A stretch of DNA of 64,000 nt from Glebionis coronaria (lineage: Eukaryota > Streptophyta > Magnoliopsida > Asterales > Asteraceae): contig CM046876.1 of the NCBI GenBank assembly GCA_025667525.1, forward strand, positions 568,413,469 to 568,477,468, written 5' to 3'. The position numbers were made by a program, and so were the translations under genes. Below the pieces are notes generated by a model that searched no databases, was not told the DNA's origin, and saw nothing but the letters and a program-made list of their open reading frames with translations. Position 1 is the first letter of the stretch. Each line of letters starts with the position of its first letter. Shown in pieces: positions 23,001-33,701 of this stretch.

Positions 23001-24454
23001 AACTAACATAAAGTTTCACACAACCGCTACTATCAAAGGATTCTGAAACAAAAAAAAGAGTTCAGCAAACTTTCCAAGATAGTGAAAATACAAAAAAACA
23101 ATGCTATTCAAATAATCATCTTCAAGTACATCCTGTCGATTAAGGCAGACATTTGTCAACATAAACCAAATCAACTGAGAAACAAACGCTAAGCAATTCA
23201 TCTATGTCCATTCATAAACTGAAAGTGATTATGTGACACGATTCACACGAATAATCAGATAACTCATATGCAGCAACGAATGATAGTGTAGAGGTATCCC
23301 TGTGTTGTTTAAAGATGTATTAAAAACCATAGTATGACATGTTTAGGATTGCTTATTTAAACTGCTTATTTCCTAATTGCTTCATGACGTTAGCAGTTTG
23401 AATTAAGCATTTCCATGCTGCTTATTCTCATTTCACTTACAAATAATCAGTCATCTCCTCTCAAGTATCGTATCGAAACACAATAAACAAATAACCAATT
23501 TTTTAACAACCAATCATACCCATCTCTTTACTGTTCAATAACTTGAGATTATTCAACAATTCAAGTCTAACGACACCAAAAGTATTCAGAACCAGTATTA
23601 TTGCTACTACTCCTAAACTCATTATCAACAACTAAGGGGGTGTTTGTTTCGGCTTAAACAGCTGCCAAATAGCTTATTTGGTTTCAGGCTTATGTTTCGC
23701 AAGCTCACTTTTATGGCTAATTTTGAAACTTTTCGCCTTATATAAGTTCATTATGTCATATAAAACTTATATAAGCCGAAACAAACACCCCCTAAGTATT
23801 TAACCATAAATAGCCACATCAACGAAACCTACAAAGTTTTTGCTCGAGGGGCACATTTCGATAATTTTTAGAAACTACACTAAGAATTGGTTCTTATGGG
23901 GGTAAATTACAAAAAATCCAAATATTTTAGAAAATTTACACTGCAATTTTTTGCTCTAGGGGGCGACACCAACGAAACCTACCAAGTTTTTGCTCGAGAG
24001 GCGCATTTCGACAATTTTTAGACACTACACTAAATTCAGTTCTTATGGGGGAAATTACAAAAAAAGCCAAATATTTAAGAAAATTTACACTACAACTTTT
24101 TGCGCTAAGGGGGCGCTTGCCCCCGGGGGCTCCCGTGTAAAAACACAACGCCAAACACTCCCAAACTACCAAAATTACAATGAAAGAAAAACCAAAGTAT
24201 ATACCACTAGGCGCGTAACCGGGTAGCGAAAACGGAGGTCTTCGGCGGTTAAAGGCATAAACAAAGGGTTCATTAGCTTCATAAGGTTCATTACTATAAC
24301 CGTTGTCTGGGTAATGGTTATGGTATCTATCACGGTGGTGGTTATTGTAATGACCACCGTAGCCGCCGTCGTGGTACGGCGGCGGAGGGCCGTAGCTGTC
24401 GTATGACCATGATGAATGGTGGTGGTGGTCGTAGTCCCTGTGGTGATGATCCAT
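20015..24454 (-). CDS. FCA-like RNA-binding protein (two RRMs and a WW domain)
   Basis: Predicted nuclear RNA-binding protein related to the flowering regulator FCA, which promotes proximal polyadenylation. Twelve exons on the minus strand join in phase: 24454-24205, 23042-22972, 22434-22356, 21998-21916, 21824-21770, 21634-21486, 21006-20940, 20828-20749, 20651-20587, 20490-20445, 20335-20195, 20101-20015. Total is 390 residues. A His/Tyr/Gly-rich start (1-80) is followed by RRM1 (RNP2 LYVSCV 94-99, RNP1 REGCFVKF 133-140), a Gln/Pro linker (189-209), RRM2 (RNP2 VFVNYM 213-218, RNP1 RGSGFVTF 251-258), and a WW domain (W341, YYY 352-354, W363, P366). Arabidopsis FCA is about 747 residues, with a long linker between RRM2 and WW and a Gln-rich tail. 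Here about 40 residues separate RRM2 and WW and the tail is 24 residues, so this resembles the shorter FCA-related paralogue class. Exon 1 has two in-phase donors 15 nt apart. Confidence 0.88.
23636..23792. mobile_element. Tourist-type (PIF/Harbinger) MITE in intron 1 of the FCA-like gene
   Basis: A 157-bp element with perfect 21-bp terminal inverted repeats beginning GGGGGTGTTTGTTTCGG, flanked by TAA on both sides (23633-23635 and 23793-23795). A three-base TAA/TTA target duplication and a GGGGGTGTTTG-type end are hallmarks of Tourist MITEs. It has no coding capacity. The perfect ends suggest recent insertion. Confidence 0.85.
23815..24115. repeat. Two-copy 150-bp direct repeat in intron 1 of the FCA-like gene
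   Basis: AACGAAACCTAC at 23821 recurs at 23971, and the rest of the unit (TTTTTGCTCGAG, TTCTTATGGGGG, AAATATTT.AGAAAATTTACACT, then a G-run) follows in the same order with scattered differences. The last unit runs into a GC-rich palindrome (GCCCCCGGGGGC, 24119-24130). It may be part of a DNA transposon remnant. Confidence 0.75.
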
Positions 24455-24539
24455 GGTTTCAAAATGAATTGAAAATGAAACCCTAACTGTTCAATTGATT
24501 CATTCTTATTAGTGAGTGTTCATATTATGCTGTTTGACT

Positions 24540-25085
24540 GCTCATACCAATTTGGACCATCAACTGAACCTGACCGGAAAACAGGACTGAACCGGACCGG
24601 ACCGGTCTTCGGTTCATGATTTTCGAATATCGGTCCGGTACTTGGTACTTGGTCCTTGGTCCATGATTTTCGTCCTCCGGTCTGGTTTGATGTTACCAAA
24701 AAGTAAAACCAATCAATTATGCCTAGTAAGATCGAATAGGACCGAAAACCGAACCGGAACAGGCTTACCCGATCCGGACCAGACCATTTTGGTCCGGTTC
24801 TCGATCCAATATTTTAGACAGTTTTGATCTCGGTCGATCTGATCTTGGCCAGTCCGGTCCGGTTTTAGACAGAAGCTGAGTATTTTCACTCGAAAGCCGA
24901 CTCGACCCACTAAACTGATCGAAACTAAATCGACTTTCGGTTCGGTTTGGTCGTCCCAAACCGACACTTATTATGTTCGAACTAGCTAAACCAAACCGAA
25001 CTGAATCGCCAAATTTATTCGGTTTGGTTTTGATTTCGATACTATATATTCGGTTCGATTCTCAATTTAACTTGATCTCGATAAA
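24540..25085. mobile_element. GGTCCGGTTC-motif-rich block, probable non-autonomous DNA transposon
   Basis: Dense copies of ACCGGACCGG, GGTCCGGT, CGGTTCGGTT and complements on both strands over about 500 bp, directly upstream of the FCA-like gene. Motif-dense GC-rich blocks of this kind are typical of hAT-like non-autonomous elements. I could not define its ends. Its position, within 90 bp of the FCA-like start codon, means it could include promoter sequence of that gene. Confidence 0.35.
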
Positions 25086-25583
25086 AGCTTTGACTTGATT
25101 GAGTCAAGCGTTGCTCTGTAAAAAATGAATTTTTATTAAACTATTGCAGTATCAAGCAGATTGGTATCAACTATCAAGTAAAATAGTGCAACATTGACTT
25201 ATTAGTGAAAACACGAAAGCAACAATTCTCATTAAGTAATCAAATTAACAGATTGTTCTTAAACATTTAAAAAGCGATATTCTCTTTCCCGTGAAAATAT
25301 TGCGATCAACTAGTTAAAGATTGTCGGATAAGTTTCTAATGGTCTTTCGTGATCATATGCACCAAGTAGAACCCTGTGACTAGTTTGAAGTTGCTGTAAA
25401 ACAGTTTGCCTTTAATATGTAGTTTCAATGTACCACAACGGATACCATACCTTAAATAAGTACAAAAATTAGCATTCGTGATACTACGTAGTTAGGAAGC
25501 ATTGAGGAGCCAGCCCTTGCCCTCCCCTGTAATCATTGTCGGGCGGTATGTGGAACGAGTTAAAAGCTAACCAAAATAGAATG
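25086..25583. other. No gene recognised
   Basis: Unassigned intergenic sequence between the motif-rich block and the viral-derived region. No frame or repeat stands out. Confidence 0.5.
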
Positions 25584-25719
25584 TCATCCAAATGATAAAG
25601 CATGACGATATTTGTAGGTCAACCAACATATGCGGCACAATGTGTAGGTGACAAATCTGTTAATTCCAAAGATCCTCGTACGAAAGAATACGAATCTGTT
25701 AATTCCAAAAGGCAATGAC

Positions 25720-26018
25720 AAAGGTACCAAATGTTCTATCTGGGATGCTGGTAACTGATGCGAATCGAACTTTGATGTTTGGACAAACTCTTTTATTTGC
25801 TTGTGTGGGTTAGATCCAATTAGCTGTTTGACTCTTTTTGTGATGGAATTAGATGGTTTAGTGAAAACATGGTACGGGTTTACTAGTGGCATTTCACTGA
25901 TTGGGATCCTGGAATCATCAGAACTATATGAGATTTCATATAATTGATTTATTTTAGATGCAGAGGATTGGCGGAAACTGGACGAGGTTGAGCGGTTGAA
26001 AAGGTTATCGTGACTCAT
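25720..26018 (-). pseudogene. Endogenous pararetrovirus: movement-protein N-terminus, truncated
   Basis: The frame starts at ATG 26018 and is collinear with the first hundred residues of the frame at 32053 (start MSHDNLFNRSTSSSF, a few substitutions). Homology stops near 25720. Beyond this the frame runs into unrelated sequence containing a 17-bp direct repeat (AATCTGTTAATTCCAAA near 25654 and 25693), which looks like filler at a repaired break. This is the downstream end of the minus-strand viral copy. Confidence 0.8.
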
Positions 26019-26702
26019 GGTTTTAAGAATTATAGACTTTTCTTCTTATTCTATACTCTCCCGGAGGAAACAACTGCGACCACCTTTGTCGACTTACATA
26101 TCCTACAACGGCCCTGGTAGAATAAAGGGATAGAGAACTATAACACTTAAAGCTATAGAAGTCAGACCTTTAAGCTAAATTCTAATTTTCTGATGTGAGA
26201 GATCAGCATTAAGGCTGTAGTCACAGAACATACGATTAGGAATTTAGTATAAAGGAAATAGTCAGGTAAGGGTAATGGTGATGGTGAGAGCGTAAGGCTC
26301 TGATACCATAAGGGTGGGGGAGTTGTGGCAGATCTATAGAAGACCTGTAAGAACAATGGTTTATAAGAAATATGGGATGTATTGGAGAGAAGATTTGAGA
26401 GAAGATTGTAGAAAGAGATATAAGAAAACACACACTTGTATTACTTCAAATTCTGATGCCTTAGAATGGCAAGATACATGGCTATATATAGCCTTGATTG
26501 GGTACAACCTTCAAGCTTATAGTACAAGCATTCTTACTTTTACACATTATTGCCATATGACCTAAGCGCTTACATCATATAGCATTATTGAAACTAGAAA
26601 ACACTAGAAACATCAAACAAACTCAAGATACTAAAACAAAATTAATAAAACATTATACTAAACATAAATGGTTTTAGCCTTCTTCATGGACTCCAACGTG
26701 CA
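26019..26702 (-). promoter_or_regulatory. Endogenous pararetrovirus: intergenic region, promoter and primer-binding site
   Basis: On the minus strand, TATATATAG (complement 26482-26491) is a plausible pregenomic promoter TATA box. About 180 nt further, TGGTATCAGAGC (complement 26297-26308) exactly matches the site that pairs with initiator tRNA-Met, the primer used by Caulimoviridae. A leader of about 280 nt follows before the first ORF at 26018. The order second ORF, promoter, primer site, leader, first ORF shows that this copy spans the junction of a circular viral genome. Confidence 0.8.
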
Positions 26703-27602
26703 TTAGGATGGCATTGGATCATCTTCGAATGGGTCGAAATGTGCGTCAACAACTGAACCAAATGAGACTGAACCAAATGAGACTGAACCGAATGAGCCTT
26801 CGTCGTCGGATGAATATGGGTTAGCATCTTCATCGGTCGTTGTGTCTATTAAATTTTTGTGGTTGTCACTGAGCCAATTGTGATTTGCTTCAGCCCATTT
26901 GAGTGAATCGGGATGGTCATCACCCCATGGCATCATATTCCACCTTATATAAGTTAGAATTGTGTCAGGATCAATACCATTTGCTCTTGGCATTAGGTTT
27001 CTTGTATCTGCATAAAGGTTTCGGTACTTCCTTTCACACTTTGTGCTGGGTGGGTTAATTTCATACCAGTCATGAATGAAACATGATCCTGAGTGATAGA
27101 CGAGTGAGCCTTCATCGTTAACAGCCTTGGGTGGTAGAAAGGATCCTGGTATTCTGAACATCACTAGTACATACTTCCCTTTGCTAGTTACTGTCAACCA
27201 TCGCGTCCATTGGTGGTGAGGAACAAACCATTGTAGCATGGTTAGTAAATTTCTGGAGTGAGGGCGAACATAATTGAATTGGCTTTTGACAATGTATCAC
27301 AAAAGTTTTTCTGTGTTGAAGAAGATGCCTATTGTGAAGCTTTCAAACAGGTACCAAAAAAAGCATAACGCTTCCTTCGGAAAGTTCCATAGGTCATGGA
27401 TATGAAACACATTGAGAAACGGGTAGTCTGGGTGGAACATGAGACCATTTATGCACAAACCATGTTTTTGTATGAGGACAGTGAGAAATGTTTTGAAACT
27501 TAATTTAGACCTTTTTTCAAAGGTTAAATCTGCGATTGTTTCCATTATCTCTTCTGGCAGGTTGAGGACAAGGAGTAGGGGTGGAGGAGGATGTTGTATC
27601 AC
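26703..27602 (-). pseudogene. Endogenous pararetrovirus: second ORF downstream of RT/RNase H (broken)
   Basis: Two minus-strand frames, 27602-27297 and 27239-26703, lie between RNase H and the promoter. The second ends with an acidic tail containing a threefold 18-bp repeat coding Gly-Ser-Val-Ser-Phe units (26755-26805). Florendoviruses differ from petuviruses in having an additional ORF of unknown function at this place, so the position supports a Florendovirus-like origin. The frame is interrupted around 27240-27296. No domain is recognised. Confidence 0.55.
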
Positions 27603-27639
27603 TTTGGGAAGTGACTAAAAGAACCATTGAAAGAACGTT

Positions 27640-29180
27640 AGGAGTATGTGTTTGGACTTGGCTTACTTTCTTTGGGGTTTTTTCTTCTGATTAATAGGCA
27701 GTTGGATCTGTTCCTTTGATGTGTTTTACTGTGAACTTCCACTGTGAGAACCAATTTGCCCATCTCAAAAGTTGTGCGTGAGGGAGCATCTTCCGTTTGA
27801 ATTGTAGCATACGTGGAAAGGAGGACATGTCCATTTCAACGTGAAATTCGTGTCCGATTAGATGGAATTGGAATCTCTCAGTGCCTCGTTTGACTGCAAG
27901 AATCTCTTTGAATGTAGAGTGATAGTGTTGTTCATGGGGTTTAAACGTGACGCTCTTATAGCCACATACATGTCTCTTATTATTACTATCTTAGACAAGT
28001 AGGACAGCTCCCCAACACTCATCACTAGCATCTGTCTGCAAAATTCTTCTTTCATTCATGATGGGAATCTTCAGTGGGGGCATCTTTTAAGCTAGCAACT
28101 TGATAGCTTTTACTGCTTCTGTTTGTCGTGATGTCCACTGTGGGGGATTCTTTTTTAACATGGGGAACAACAAGGCGGTGTGATTTGATAGCTTGGGCAG
28201 GAAATCAGACATTTAGTTGACTAACCCGAGGAACTGTTGAATCATTTTTTATGAAGGTAATTCATCTAGAAACTTCAGTAACTCTTGAGCTACATGCGGT
28301 TGAGGCTGGTACTTGCCGTCTGTGATCTCCATGCCAAGAAAGTGAATTTTGGATACACCAACCTCCATCTTTTTCTCGGATAGCATTATCCCATACTCTG
28401 TGGCAATAGAATAAAACTTGGAGAGTAACTCTGCATGGGATTGTTCATCTGGGAGAATAAGAGGATATCATCAATGTAAACCAATATGTTTGCAAGGATC
28501 GGCTCAAAAATGGTTATCATTGCCTTTTGGAAGGCCGGCGGAGCATTTTTTTAAACCAAACGGCATTACTTTCCACTGGTAATGATGATCAGGTATACAG
28601 AACCCGGTTTTTGGTCTATCTTCGGGCTTAATACCCATTTTCCAAAATCCTGAATTAAGATCGAACTTGGAGAGGACTTTAGCGTCTTCCAGGTGTTTAA
28701 ATAACGACTTCTTTTGTCGAAGCGGAAACTTATCATCGGCTAAGAAGTGGTCAACGGTTGATAGTTAATGACCAACCTGAGCTTTCCACGAACTTGTTCG
28801 CTTCTTTTATTGACGTAAAAAGCCTCACATGCCCATGGTGAGGTGGTCGGTTCAACAATTCCTTTAGCAACCAGTTGGTTGCATTCTTCTAAATCAAGCT
28901 GGTAATGATCTGGGTTAATTCCGGGGTGACTAGCTTTGGTAGGATTAACATCTTCGTTTTGCTTAAAAGGTATCGAAACAAAGAATGAGGGATTCATCCA
29001 CAAAGGTGAAGGGTGTTTTGTCAAAAACTCGGTGTGTGAGGAAGCACATGAGTCTTGAATAAGTTTTTGTTCGATGCAGTTGATGTCAGCAAGTGGTGGA
29101 GTAACACTTGCAACAAAAAAGCGATGCATGGTTGTCCAAGGGTTGAAAAAGCTTTTGTAGTGAAGTCTGTGCCCGTCCAT
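27640..29180 (-). pseudogene. Endogenous pararetrovirus: reverse transcriptase and RNase H (broken)
   Basis: The RT start lies in the frame 29180-28740, with the segment GKLRLVINYQPL typical of caulimovirid RT fingers. The catalytic Y-I-D-D follows (complement near 28470-28485). RNase H lies lower (about 28140-27640) and its TDAS-type motif is interrupted by a stop in this copy. Several stops and shifts break the polyprotein. These enzymes would have copied the pregenomic RNA. A second copy of the RT-end/RNase H part is at 52753-53538. Confidence 0.8.
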
Positions 29181-31412
29181 CGTAAGTTTGGTAGTTTATG
29201 TAGGATATCAAAATCGATCAAGAGATCTTTTCCATGCGAGCTCGAACCCAACAACCTTCTTCTGATTACGTACTTTGGAAATAGGCGAATGTTAATGGGG
29301 ACACTTATTTTGTCAATGACAAATTTCTCTCCATTATCGGCCATAAAACTCTGATGGTAAGGTCTCAAATAGTTGTCTGGTAAGATAGCAGGGTTCAGGA
29401 TGGAAATGGACGGACCGGTGTCGAAAAATGCAATAACTGGGATTGGCTTCGCATACGCATCCGTAAGGAGGTGGATTTTGGCTAGTGGTAATGGTGGTTC
29501 TTCTTGTACTGGTAGTACATGTGGAATTGGATTTATCATGTGAATTCCAAAATCATCATCACTAGTAAGAGAATCTGAGTTAGAGTCGTCATGAGATGAG
29601 AAATTTGAATAGGCGATAATGCATAAGGCTGAATCTCTCGGTTCATCATCCAAAGAGTATAGTGACTCTAGATCAAAAAGAACGACTGGTTCAACCAGGT
29701 TCAAGGCTTGTAAAAACGCTTGGGATTTCTTCTTGTCTGGACAGTTTCTTGCAAAATGACCTTTCTTTTGGCATATGAAGCACCTATCTAAAGTCTTGCC
29801 ACGTTGCTTCTTTTTCTTGATGAATTTCCAATTCTTGCTTATTTGTTGAGAGAATCGGGGTTTTCTTGAAAAGCTTGAATAACATTTGGAATGTAATTTC
29901 TTTTTTGTATGGGTACACTCACATGATGACTTGTCTTTGTACTTAATTTTCAGGTACTTGTCATCCAGGCTGACCTGAGGCGTTTTCATGTACTTTCGAA
30001 TTTGGCAAGAAACTTTTTCTGGTTGCAAAGTTTGGCTAAGGCATTCATTATCATCTGGTATAGTTCGCCAAGAGATAATTGAGCTATTGTGACATTTCTT
30101 GCTTCTAATGCCCGATATGCTTCATTAGCAAGGGATTCCGGAAAAGAGTTCAGGAAAACTTGCTTTAAATTGACATCGTCGACTCCATTTAAACAATAAA
30201 ATCGTTGAGACATACGATCATAATGCTTTTCTAAATATTTCTTTTGGAAGGAGCAACATTTCATCTTGAGAAATTCTTCTCTGGCATGGGTAGTGTGTTC
30301 ATAGGGGTTGCCAATGAACTTAGAGTATATGGAGCCTATAAAAGCTTCTGGGGATGCTAACTGTAGCTGGTGATATTCTCCAAGACTGAGGTACCAATCT
30401 CGTAGGCGCCCTTGGATCCGAGTAAGAAACCGCTTGATGACTATGTCAATGGTGTAATATTGCAGTTCTAACGAACACCATGTTAGCATCTCTATACTTC
30501 TTTCACGCCATTTTGATAGTGGAAGGTCATCGAATGTGAAGTACTGCTTTATGTCAAACTGTGGAAAATCCGTGGAACTTGTTTATGGTGTTTGGTTTTC
30601 TCCGTAGTCATCTGGATCAAACTGAACTGTTGATTCTGTATATTCTGGTTCTGCCATGAACAAGTGTTCAAATCCATCAACAATATCCACATCTTCAGCC
30701 TCACGTCGGGAGTGGATGACTGGAGCTGAGGAACGGGAGCACTGAGGTCTTTCGGTTTGTGTGAGGGATTGTAGGAAAGTTGAGACAGGGTTGGATTCTT
30801 GTGGAGGAGTTTGGTTTTTGCTGGTGGAGGCTTTTAACTTTCTTTGTTATGATGCCCACATGTTTAGTGAAGGTGATGATGTTTGGTTGTGGGATTGTGG
30901 TAATGGTTGAGGTTCAGACGATATTCCTACAAAAGGGGCAAATGGAAATCTCCAAGGATCATCAACAAGGGTTGAAATTATTTTTTGCTTATGTTGTCGT
31001 TCCAGATCTTGGAGTTGGATTTTTAAGTTCTTCATTTCTGCTTCCTTTTGACAGACGGAAGAGGAAGATTGGGTTACAGGTGATGTTTTGATGATTTGGA
31101 TAAGTTCTCGGTGAAGCTCTTGGATTTTGAAACGAAGTTCATGGATGATACTCTCTAGGGATCCGACTTTTGATGAAAGATTTTGTTGGGTATTTGCGAG
31201 CATGGTTTACTGTGAGAGTATTCTTGCGAGAACCTTGTTTTGAGCAACAAAATTTTCACTTTGCCAGTTTAGGGTAGCTTCCACGGGACTAACAGTATTT
31301 GCGAGTCGTTTGCCAATATTCGTTGGATTTTTTTATCTTCCAGTCGTGCTTGGTTCGACTATCAGGATGCTCAAATGCAGTAAGGGCTGGGAACTCTTGT
31401 TCGTATTCTTTT
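29021..31412 (-). pseudogene. Endogenous pararetrovirus: coat protein, zinc knuckle and protease region (broken)
   Basis: From 31412 downward this minus-strand tract carries a coiled-coil-like segment (31203-30847), a coat-protein region (30489-29986), a basic stretch, the zinc knuckle CFICQKKGHFARNC (complement about 29740-29783) and the aspartic protease motif F-D-T-G (complement about 29412-29426). Frame shifts separate the parts (for example near 30847-30490 and 30028-29986). The same order appears in the plus copy at 50986-52501, where the zinc knuckle is identical. Its 31412 end abuts the oppositely oriented copy. Confidence 0.8.
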
Positions 31413-32052
31413 AAATTTCTTATAAATCATTGTTCTTACAGGTCTTCTATAGATCTGCCACAACTCCCCCACCCTTATGGTATCAGAGTCTTACGCTCTC
31501 ACCATCACCATTACCCTTACCTTACTATTTCCTTTATAATAAGTTCCTAATCGTATGCTCTGTGACTGCAGCCTTAGTGATGATCTCTCACATCAGAAAA
31601 TTAGAATTTAGCTTAAAGGTCTGACTTCTATAGCTTTAAGTGTTATAGTTCTCTATCCCTTTATTCTATCAGGGCCGTTGCAGGCAGGGGCGGACATACA
31701 TGCATGGTTCGGGGGGCGGCGCCCCCCATGGCTAGCCTGATTAAATGAGATTTTAGTGTAAAATTTTCCGATTTTGAGCGTTTTTTGAACATGCCCCCCA
31801 CTATTAAAACCTAATATTCAACTCTCTAACACCTTATAAATCCCTCATTTTTATGTAAAAATACCCGATTTATCATTTTAATACTAGTTTTTTCCTTATT
31901 TTGATGTTATTGTCCAAAAAAAAATTTCCCCCCACTCTCGATATTTCTGCGTCTGCCACTGGTTGCAGAATATGTAAGTCGACAAAGGTGGTCGCAGTTG
32001 TTTCCTCCGAGAGAGTATAGAATAAGAAGAAAAGTCTATAATTCTTAAAACC
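31413..32052 (+). promoter_or_regulatory. Endogenous pararetrovirus: leader of the plus copy with primer-binding site
   Basis: Homologous to the minus-strand leader. The primer site TGGTATCAGAGT (31478-31489) has one change from the canonical tRNA-Met match. The copy begins about 65 bp upstream of it and so lacks the TATA box seen at 26482-26491. It is interrupted by a hAT-like MITE (31685-31961). Confidence 0.8.
31685..31961. mobile_element. hAT-like MITE inserted in the viral leader
   Basis: A 277-bp insertion absent from the homologous leader at 26019-26300. It begins CAGGGGCGGAC and ends with the inverse of CAGTGGCAGAC, and is flanked by an 8-bp direct repeat with one mismatch (GTTGCAGG 31677-31684, GTTGCAGA 31962-31969). 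An 8-bp target duplication and CAGxGGC ends fit the hAT superfamily. It contains G- and C-runs near both ends and has no ORF. Confidence 0.8.
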
Positions 32053-33701
32053 ATGAGTCACGATAACCTTTTCAACCGCTCAACCTCGTCTAGTTTCCGC
32101 CAATCCTCTGCATCTAAAATAGATCAATTATATGAAATCTCATTTAGTTCTGATGATTCCAGGATCCCAATCAGTGAAATGCCACTAGTAAACCCCTACC
32201 ATGCTTTCACTAAACCATCTAATTCCATCACAAAAAGAGTCAAACAGCTAACTGGATCTAACCCACACAAGCAAATAAAAGAGTTTGTCCAAACATCAAA
32301 GTTCGATTTGCATCAGTTACTAGCATCCCAGATAGAATATTTGGTACCTTTGTCATTGCCTTCCGACCTTCCTCGACATTGTTTATCACAAGGGTACACA
32401 CATATTCATTTCAGGGCTATAAGGTTAGCATTAACCTTTCATGGAAGAAAAGGACTTCCTGCATATTCAAGAATAGCCTTGCTTGATACAAGGTTTCAAG
32501 AATATCAGCATGCTTGTATTGGTACAATACAAACAACGTTGAACGCAGGAACAATTTTTGTCACGTTTTACCCAAATTTTAACATGCCTCTCAATGATCC
32601 TTCACTATTCACAGCCCTCATGGCCCAGATCCAGATTGGAGGTACACCTCAAGTGAACACCTTTCAAGCCACGTTCCATTACCAAATGGCTTATCGAGTT
32701 CAAAACCACTCGTTAGACATTTTGGTTCTAGGACAAGACGATGTCGGTAATGCGTTACTCATAGATATAGACGCAAATGCAACTCCAACCTGTACATACA
32801 TACCAAAGCACTTATCACGAGACGAGTTACTCAAATTACTTCCAGAAAAGTGGATAACAAATTATGAGCAAATCGATCAAGCTCCTGTTCGATCGAACTC
32901 AACTCCAGAATTTGTTAGACATAAGAATGGTCTCGTAGAGATCAAATTCTTACAATCAAAGGCACCTAATGTGTTTCCAACAGGAATCCACATGATCGCA
33001 CCAGCAGAACCTAGCCAAACCTCGACCAATGAGCCTGTTCAAGGAATCAAACACATATGGTGGGACGTATGTGATTGCGAAAGTTGTTTAGATGAAGCTC
33101 AAAAGCTTGAGGATGAAGAAGATATCCCTAAGAAGCGAAGATCTTCACAACAAAGACTCAAAAAGAGATATGAAGACGGTGACCCGACAGTTGGACTTCT
33201 TGGAGAACCCTCAGGGAAATTTGACTACTATGTTATATACCCAAAGCAAAACCAGATACCACAACCATCCACGACACCACAACCACCTAAAACACCAACG
33301 CAACCACAAACACTTACACCCTACCACCAAAAAGCTTTATCTATCATTCATCAGACGCCACAACCAAAGAAAGATAAAGAAACAATCCCTTCACCAGTAT
33401 TCCTAATAACAACACCCTCTTCAATATCGTATTCAAAAGAATACGAACAAGAGTTCCCAGCACTTAATGCATTTGAGCATCCTGATAGTCGAACCAAGCA
33501 CGACTTGAAGATAAAAAATCCAACGACTATTGGTCCCAGAGGACTCACAAATACTGTTAGTCCCGCGAAAGCTACCCTAAACTGGCAAAGTGAAAATGCT
33601 GTTGCTCAAAACAAGGTTCTCGCAAAAATACTCTCACAGCAAACCATGCTCGCAAATACCCAACAAAATCTTCCATCAAATGTCGGATCCCTAGAGAGTA
33701 T
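32053..33701 (+). pseudogene. Endogenous pararetrovirus: movement-protein/polyprotein frame, open but truncated
   Basis: About 550 codons remain open from ATG 32053 to the retrotransposon insertion at 33702. The first half (to about residue 270) has the features of a 30K-type movement protein of Caulimoviridae, which moves the virus through plasmodesmata. It is followed by a Trp/Cys motif (WWDVCDCESCLDEA), a basic segment (KKRRSSQQRLKKR), a GEPSGKFDYY motif, and a Pro/Thr/Gln-rich linker that leads to the coat-protein region. The frame closes shortly inside the LTR (stop at 33730). The continuation lies at 50991. No internal stop is present, in contrast to the other viral segments here. Family assignment rests on motif order and context. 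Confidence 0.8.
33697..33701 (+). repeat. Target-site duplication, left copy (AGTAT)
   Basis: AGTAT before the LTR at 33702 matches AGTAT after the array end at 50985. The uninterrupted viral copy (minus strand near 31155) has the sequence once. Confidence 0.9.

Noticed and set aside
24175..24462. Alternative minus-strand Thr-rich frame overlapping FCA-like exon 1
   Set aside because: It is a shifted reading of the His-codon-rich exon. Only the other frame joins in phase to the RRM exons.
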